A DNA stretch of 64,000 bases, from assembly GCA_030533445.1 (NCBI GenBank), contig CM060068.1, positions 37,565,510-37,629,509 on the forward strand. Direction: 5' to 3'. The position numbers and the translations under genes were made by a program. The notes under the pieces were generated by a model, which was not told the origin of the DNA, did not search any database, and saw nothing but the letters and a program-made list of their open reading frames with translations. The stretch's first letter is position 1. Each line of letters begins with the position of its first letter. This document shows, one piece after another, positions 59,937 to 64,000 of this stretch. This DNA comes from Cyprinodon diabolis (lineage: Eukaryota; Chordata; Actinopteri; Cyprinodontiformes; Cyprinodontidae).

Positions 59937-62900
59937 CTGGAGGGAAGACACATTTTAAGAAAATTAGATTCAAGACAAAAATAAGTCAATTTCAGGGAGT
60001 GGATTTTGTTCTGTTCTGTAAATGGACATAAAAAAAAAAAAACAATCCAGAAAAGAAACCATTAAAGGTATAGAGGAGGATCTTTTATTTCCTGGTGGAT
60101 CGTCTAAATAAGTGGTCCTCCTAATTGACAATCATTCTGCTGATATGTTTCCGTAAGGCCGTCCTATGTGCTCGTCCCGTTAGCTGTCCGTTTCTGCTCA
60201 TGCGCACTTTCAGGCGTATGTCTGTGGTGAGCTACGGTTTCAGGCAGTCACTGAAGCTCACCTTTCTCACCGCGGTTCTTTGAAAATGGCCCAGGGTCGT
60301 AAGTGAAAAAGTGTCTACAAAGTGTTTGAGAAGAAAATAAAGGTCTCAGAGGAGGTGAAAATATATCCCAGAATGCTATGCGCGGAGATCTCTCCTCACA
60401 AAGCATTATGGGATTTTGCTTTCACAGTCACTACCTGACAGTGACGATTCATAACAAAGATGGGACAGGCACCGCGCGGTGGAGGAGGAGTTATGTGACC
60501 AACGGAGCAAAAAGCAGTGATCTTCTGTCCAAATGGTCAGTTAATTGAGTTCACTATAAAGTCCCTTTATAGTGATTGAGGGATTTAGGGAGTTAGGGCG
60601 GATGTTGGGGCACAGTAAGCGTGCATGAGCTATGAGAACAGAAACTTTTGAGTAGAAGTGCACAAGGAAAAATAGGATTGTGCATGCTCTTGCACATGTG
60701 TTTTGTGTAGAGGGCGGGTCTTTTTAAGAATTCGCAAAAATCCACCACAATACTTTTAATCACAAATAATGCTTTCCAAAATGTTATTTTCCGGATTGAA
60801 TGTTTTTTTTATCATTTCCATTTACAAAAGGTATTTATGCCTTCCAAAAATAAGGAAAAAATTAAATTGAAATGAATAACAACTGATCAAGGAATGCAAT
60901 TTTTTACCAGTGTACACCAACTCAAACACTGTTTAGAGGGGATGCTTTACAGCATCTCTGGAACCAAAAACGTTGTTTAAAGAAATGGTACAAGAAATGC
61001 CATTTCACAAAGGAAAGGGTCTTTGGTACTTTGTTATTCAGCCTAAAATTCCTCAAAGATGAGAACAAGCCCACATCCTTTTGCAGATGACTATTTATAA
61101 ACGCGCCAAAAAGGATACAACCAAAAGACTGATTTATTGTTTTGGAAATCAACTTAAAAAAAACTCTAATGAATGAGCCAAGAAACTGATGCTCATACTT
61201 GCTAAGCACTATTCTACCTTGCACAAGATGCCACTTATAGGTCAAAATGTTAACCCAGTAATTCCCGGTGTTAATTTCTACCTTTCCCTCACACAAACAC
61301 AATGAGCATTTGCTCCTAACAAAAAACAAAAAAACTTTACACTCAGGTAAAAAAAAAATCTATATAGTTAAACACAGTTATTTAGACACTGGCTACAAAC
61401 TCTCTACGTTTGTATGAAAGAAATAAAAAAAAAATAAACGCAATTTTAATAATCCGATAAGATGTAAAATCAAATAACAAGAGTTGTTTCTCTTATTTAG
61501 CCTATATCATCTACGCAGTGTTAAAATGGCTGATCTAAAATGATCTATAAAGAGTTTTTATTGAACTTGTGCAGAAAAATAAAACTAAAGCAAATTTGCA
61601 GGTAGGGGAACTTAGAAAGCAGAAGTAGGCAAACATGCATATTCCAGTCAGATTACAACATCCAGAGATTAATGAAAGAAAACGATAACAATGATGTGAC
61701 TAACACAAAAGTCATAATTTATTATTATTATTATTTAGAGACCATTAATAACAGGAGGGGAAATGCAGCTCTTGACGAGCTGAGCATGTGGTGACGTCAC
61801 GAGTACACGTCTGTTCCTATTGACCCAAATTTATACGTTCTCCCCAAGTCCACACTTTCCTGTGTTCTTCTCATGAACATACTTGGTGAAGACACACGTC
61901 CGTACTCACGTTCTTGCACAATGAGAAATAGCCATTACTTCAATGCCGCGGGCCGCACACTCAAATTTGTCGCCGCTACAGTAAAATTCAAGCCTCTTGT
62001 TTCGTGCATCAGACCTTTGACTGACATCTGAACTCCCTCCCCCCGGGATCTTTCCAGCAAATTTAAGCACAAACACTGGTCATGCTGAAACAGGGTTCCT
62101 ACAGCATAAGGCAAGTTAAATTCAAGACTTTTTAAGACTTAATGCCACTTGAAATAAAAATTTAAGACCAAATTCACAAGAAACACAAGAAAAACCTGCT
62201 TGCAACAACTTAACCCAAAGGTTTATTTTAACATAAACCACTGCACCCATGTTTCAAATGTTGAAAAGCTTCCCATACAGGAAGAAAGGTAAAAACACAC
62301 AAATGAAAGATATATTTTAACAATTATTTAACTGAATTCACAAACTTTGTTTTAGCAGGGAACAAAAAAAATTTGTTTTAAAGCCACAACATAAGCAGTG
62401 CTAAGTCTTTTAGTATGTTTGATTTGGTGATAAGTGGGATACTGTTGGGTTCCATCTATGCGTCTACCTGCAGCTGTTTCTTCACGCGGTCGTTCTTCTG
62501 CGCCTCAGTGATGCGTTCCACTTCGCTGCGGTGGCTGCTGCCGTCGTCGCTTGGCAGCTCGACGCTTTCCTCTGCGTTGGTTTCATCGTGCTCGTCGTGT
62601 TCAGGCGCTGGTGGAGAGGATATGGCCGTCTTTAGCTCTTCCTTTGTCTTTTCCAGGTCTTCTTGTGCCGAAATGGCCTAGAGAAAAAAATATACATTAA
62701 AAAAGGAATCTAGGATAGATGTTTTTGTACATTCCAGTGGGTTTTGGAGCTAACCTTCTTAATTAAATAATTTGAATATATGATAACTATTGGCATCTCA
62801 CCTTAGGCTAAGACTGATTATGCAACACACTATAATGGAAATTTGCACTAATAGTTAAGGGCAATCCTAAGGAACCACCAAACTAGTCCCAAGAAAATAC

Positions 62901-63366
62901 ATGTTTTATTACTTTGTGTTGCCACTCTGATGCTTCCTCCTCCTTTTTCCTTTTCGCCTCCTCAAGTAAAGCGATTTTGGCTGTAAACTCTGCTAACTCA
63001 GCAGCCTGTATGAAGAAAAACATGCCATTAAGAATATAACCAATTATATATAAGCAATTATTGAAATCATTAGGCTGTCAACGCAACAGATAATTATTAT
63101 TATTATACTCAATTATTTCACGATATTGCTAAATTGATAAACAAATGTCAACATATATAGATGATGCTGCTGGGAAAATGTCTTTGGTTGTGTGGGAACA
63201 GATACCAGCTGTTCCTGGGTCTTCATTTGGTCGGCTGCCTGCTGAGCTAACGCTGCCTTGGCCTCTTCTGCCGCCTGCCTCTCCCTCTCAAGCCGCTCGG
63301 CTTCTTCCTTCGCTCGCTTTCGTTCCTGCTCTAACTCCAAGGCCCGACGGGTCTGTGCCTCCAGTT
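59772..63366 (-). CDS. rdx: Radixin, last four coding exons (partial gene)
   Basis: Exons (gene order) 63366-63206, 63005-62913, 62677-62468 and 59936-59772 give 209 C-terminal codons, all in phase, ending DEFESM then TGA. Radixin is an ERM protein that links plasma-membrane proteins to F-actin. Seen: the helical coiled coil ([20 protein letters not shown]), a linker in which the mammalian polyproline run is reduced to SPPAP before EHDEHDE, and the C-ERMAD with the regulatory Thr in [11 protein letters not shown] and the actin-binding end QRIDEFESM. 'TKKTQND', 'HAENV' and 'AGRDKYK' fit radixin better than moesin ('SKKTAND', 'LGRDKYK'). The FERM domain exons lie beyond the right edge. Neighbouring zc3h12c agrees with conserved vertebrate gene order. 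Confidence 0.95.
60066..60755 (+). mobile_element. TTAA-flanked MITE (family T3), 690 bp, in last rdx intron
   Basis: TTAA at 60062-60065 and 60756-60759. Ends AGGTATAGAGGAGGAT and CCACCACAATACTT (inverted AAGTATTGTGGTGG). Longer relative of 55441-55800 in opposite orientation. No transposase. Confidence 0.85.
60760..61715 (-). other. rdx intron, nothing recognised
   Basis: AT-rich intronic DNA. A 135-codon minus-strand open frame at 60922-61329 has no recognisable domain and no splice support, so it is not called. Confidence 0.4.
61716..61930. mobile_element. Copy of the 9310-9480 DNA-transposon-like repeat
   Basis: Shares 'ATTAATAACAGGAGG', 'TGACGTCACGAGTACACG' and 'CCTGTGTTCTTCTCATGAAC' with the 8691-9480 element. 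Confidence 0.5.
61931..62467 (-). other. rdx intron remainder, nothing firmly recognised
   Basis: The 62080-62340 part ('TTCAAGACTTTTTAAGACTT', 'TAATGCCACTTGAAATAAAA') resembles a common dispersed teleost repeat, but ends are not definable. Confidence 0.4.
62468..62677 (-). CDS. rdx: rdx coding exon (third from... C-terminal linker exon)
   Basis: 70 codons from [16 protein letters not shown] through the short SPPAP and EHDEHDE linker to [10 protein letters not shown]. Acceptor TTTCTCTAG, donor GTAGAC. It is the penultimate coding exon. The linker lacks the long proline run known in mammals. Confidence 0.95.
62913..63005 (-). CDS. rdx: rdx coding exon (helical region)
   Basis: 31 codons, [20 protein letters not shown] then [11 protein letters not shown]. 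Acceptor CATACAG, donor GTAATA. Confidence 0.95.
63206..63366 (-). CDS. rdx: rdx coding exon (coiled coil)
   Basis: Two bases of a split Glu codon plus 53 codons to QMKTQEQL. Acceptor CTCTGCAG, donor GTATCT. Its ATG-initiated reading into the intron upstream is not a start; the gene continues to the right. Confidence 0.95.
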
Positions 63367-64000
63367 CTGCAGAGAGATATGCACAAATCACAGTTCAATA
63401 CACTAGCTTTGGTCAGAAAGCTGTTTGAACTCATATTTCAGGAGAGGACATCTTTCCGTGCTATTAGCGATGTCAGATTTGCATGTTAACAGAGGGAAAG
63501 AGAAACAAATAACACAAAAGCAAATAGGCCAATTTGAGCCAGTTTTGTTCAGGCATGACTTGGAGAGAATGAAGCAAACAAAATACAGTGAAGCAATTAC
63601 TGATGGCATTCGGCAAACATCTCTACCATACTCTTAGCTTGTTTATCATGCTGGCTGTTTTCTTACTGGCAAGTAGAGACATTTAAGCCATCCAGGGGTC
63701 TCTTCTTCCTGTTACATATATTTCATATACATTATAAAATTTCTTTAGCTTATAAGCATTTAAGCAGCCAGGGCTGGTTATCCTCCCACAGCAGTGTGTC
63801 GCAGGTATGACGCACACATTTTTGATTCATGCTCAATATCGAAGCGTCGTCTGCACTAGCGCTGGACAATATAGAAAAAAAGCTTATCGATAAAAAAAAA
63901 ATGCATATTGATCGATATGGATAATTATTGAAAAGATTTGAAACCATATTTTATGTGCAGCTCTGCCTGGACTTTTTATGATATTGCTAAATGATTTAAT
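63367..64000 (-). other. rdx intron to window edge, with PIF-like and hAT-like fragments
   Basis: 63765-63850 matches 42705-42790 ('GGTTATCCTCCCACAGCAGT', 'GTGTGTCGCAG'). From 63858 on, 'GCGCTGGACAATATAGAAAA' and 'ATCGATATGGATAATTAT' resemble the end of a hAT MITE that leaves the window. Confidence 0.5.

Noticed and set aside
60922..61329. 135-codon minus-strand frame in an rdx intron
   Set aside because: No domain, no splice signals linking it to rdx exons, AT-rich composition like the intron.

Overview
The window is vertebrate nuclear DNA, almost certainly from a ray-finned (teleost) fish. It has spliced genes with GT-AG introns, long AT-rich intergenic DNA, dinucleotide microsatellites, and a typical teleost mix of transposons: Tc1, hAT, TTAA-target MITEs, L2-like and L1 LINEs, tRNA-derived SINEs and solo LTRs. 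I cannot name the species. Nothing prokaryotic was found (no operon, CRISPR array, or rRNA or tRNA gene). Gene layout: (1) At the left edge, on the plus strand, are the last two coding exons of an interleukin-1-receptor family gene (1104-1812), encoding the C-terminal half of a TIR domain. (2) From 40094 to 52195, plus strand, is a complete coding sequence for the Regnase-family ribonuclease zc3h12c. Its five coding exons sum to 2682 nt (893 codons plus stop), every junction is in phase, and an in-phase splice acceptor lies in its 5' leader. (3) From 63366 down to 59772, minus strand, are the last four coding exons of radixin (rdx). zc3h12c and rdx converge tail to tail, as they also neighbour each other in other vertebrates, which supports both names. 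zc3h12c predicts an mRNA-destabilising endonuclease; rdx links membrane to actin and is functionally unrelated. Between 1.8 and 40 kb I find no convincing host gene, only candidate exons, a few GC-richer single-copy blocks that could be promoter or conserved noncoding DNA, and dense transposon debris. Much of that debris can be dated relatively through nesting and target-site duplications (TSDs): a solo LTR inside a hAT element inside a LINE-tail repeat (15.9-18.1 kb); a solo LTR inside an L2-like LINE, with an unoccupied paralogous site elsewhere in the window (20.35-21.08 kb); an LTR inside another TG...CA element, both with perfect 5-bp TSDs (25.87-27.21 kb); a hAT MITE with a perfect 8-bp TSD (33.8-34.5 kb); and at least five TTAA-flanked MITEs, one a 922-bp near-perfect palindrome just upstream of the zc3h12c coding exon. 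Intron 1 of zc3h12c carries a full-length Tc1 transposon with an intact DD34E transposase reading frame, the only complete transposase seen. I did not find a convincing new multi-gene system. The best leads are: two overlapping upstream ORFs at the zc3h12c start codon, a candidate DSG phosphodegron in its N-terminus, a MITE carrying a RecQ-helicase-like N-terminal fragment, the intact Tc1, and an unassigned 122-codon open frame at 34.8-35.2 kb.
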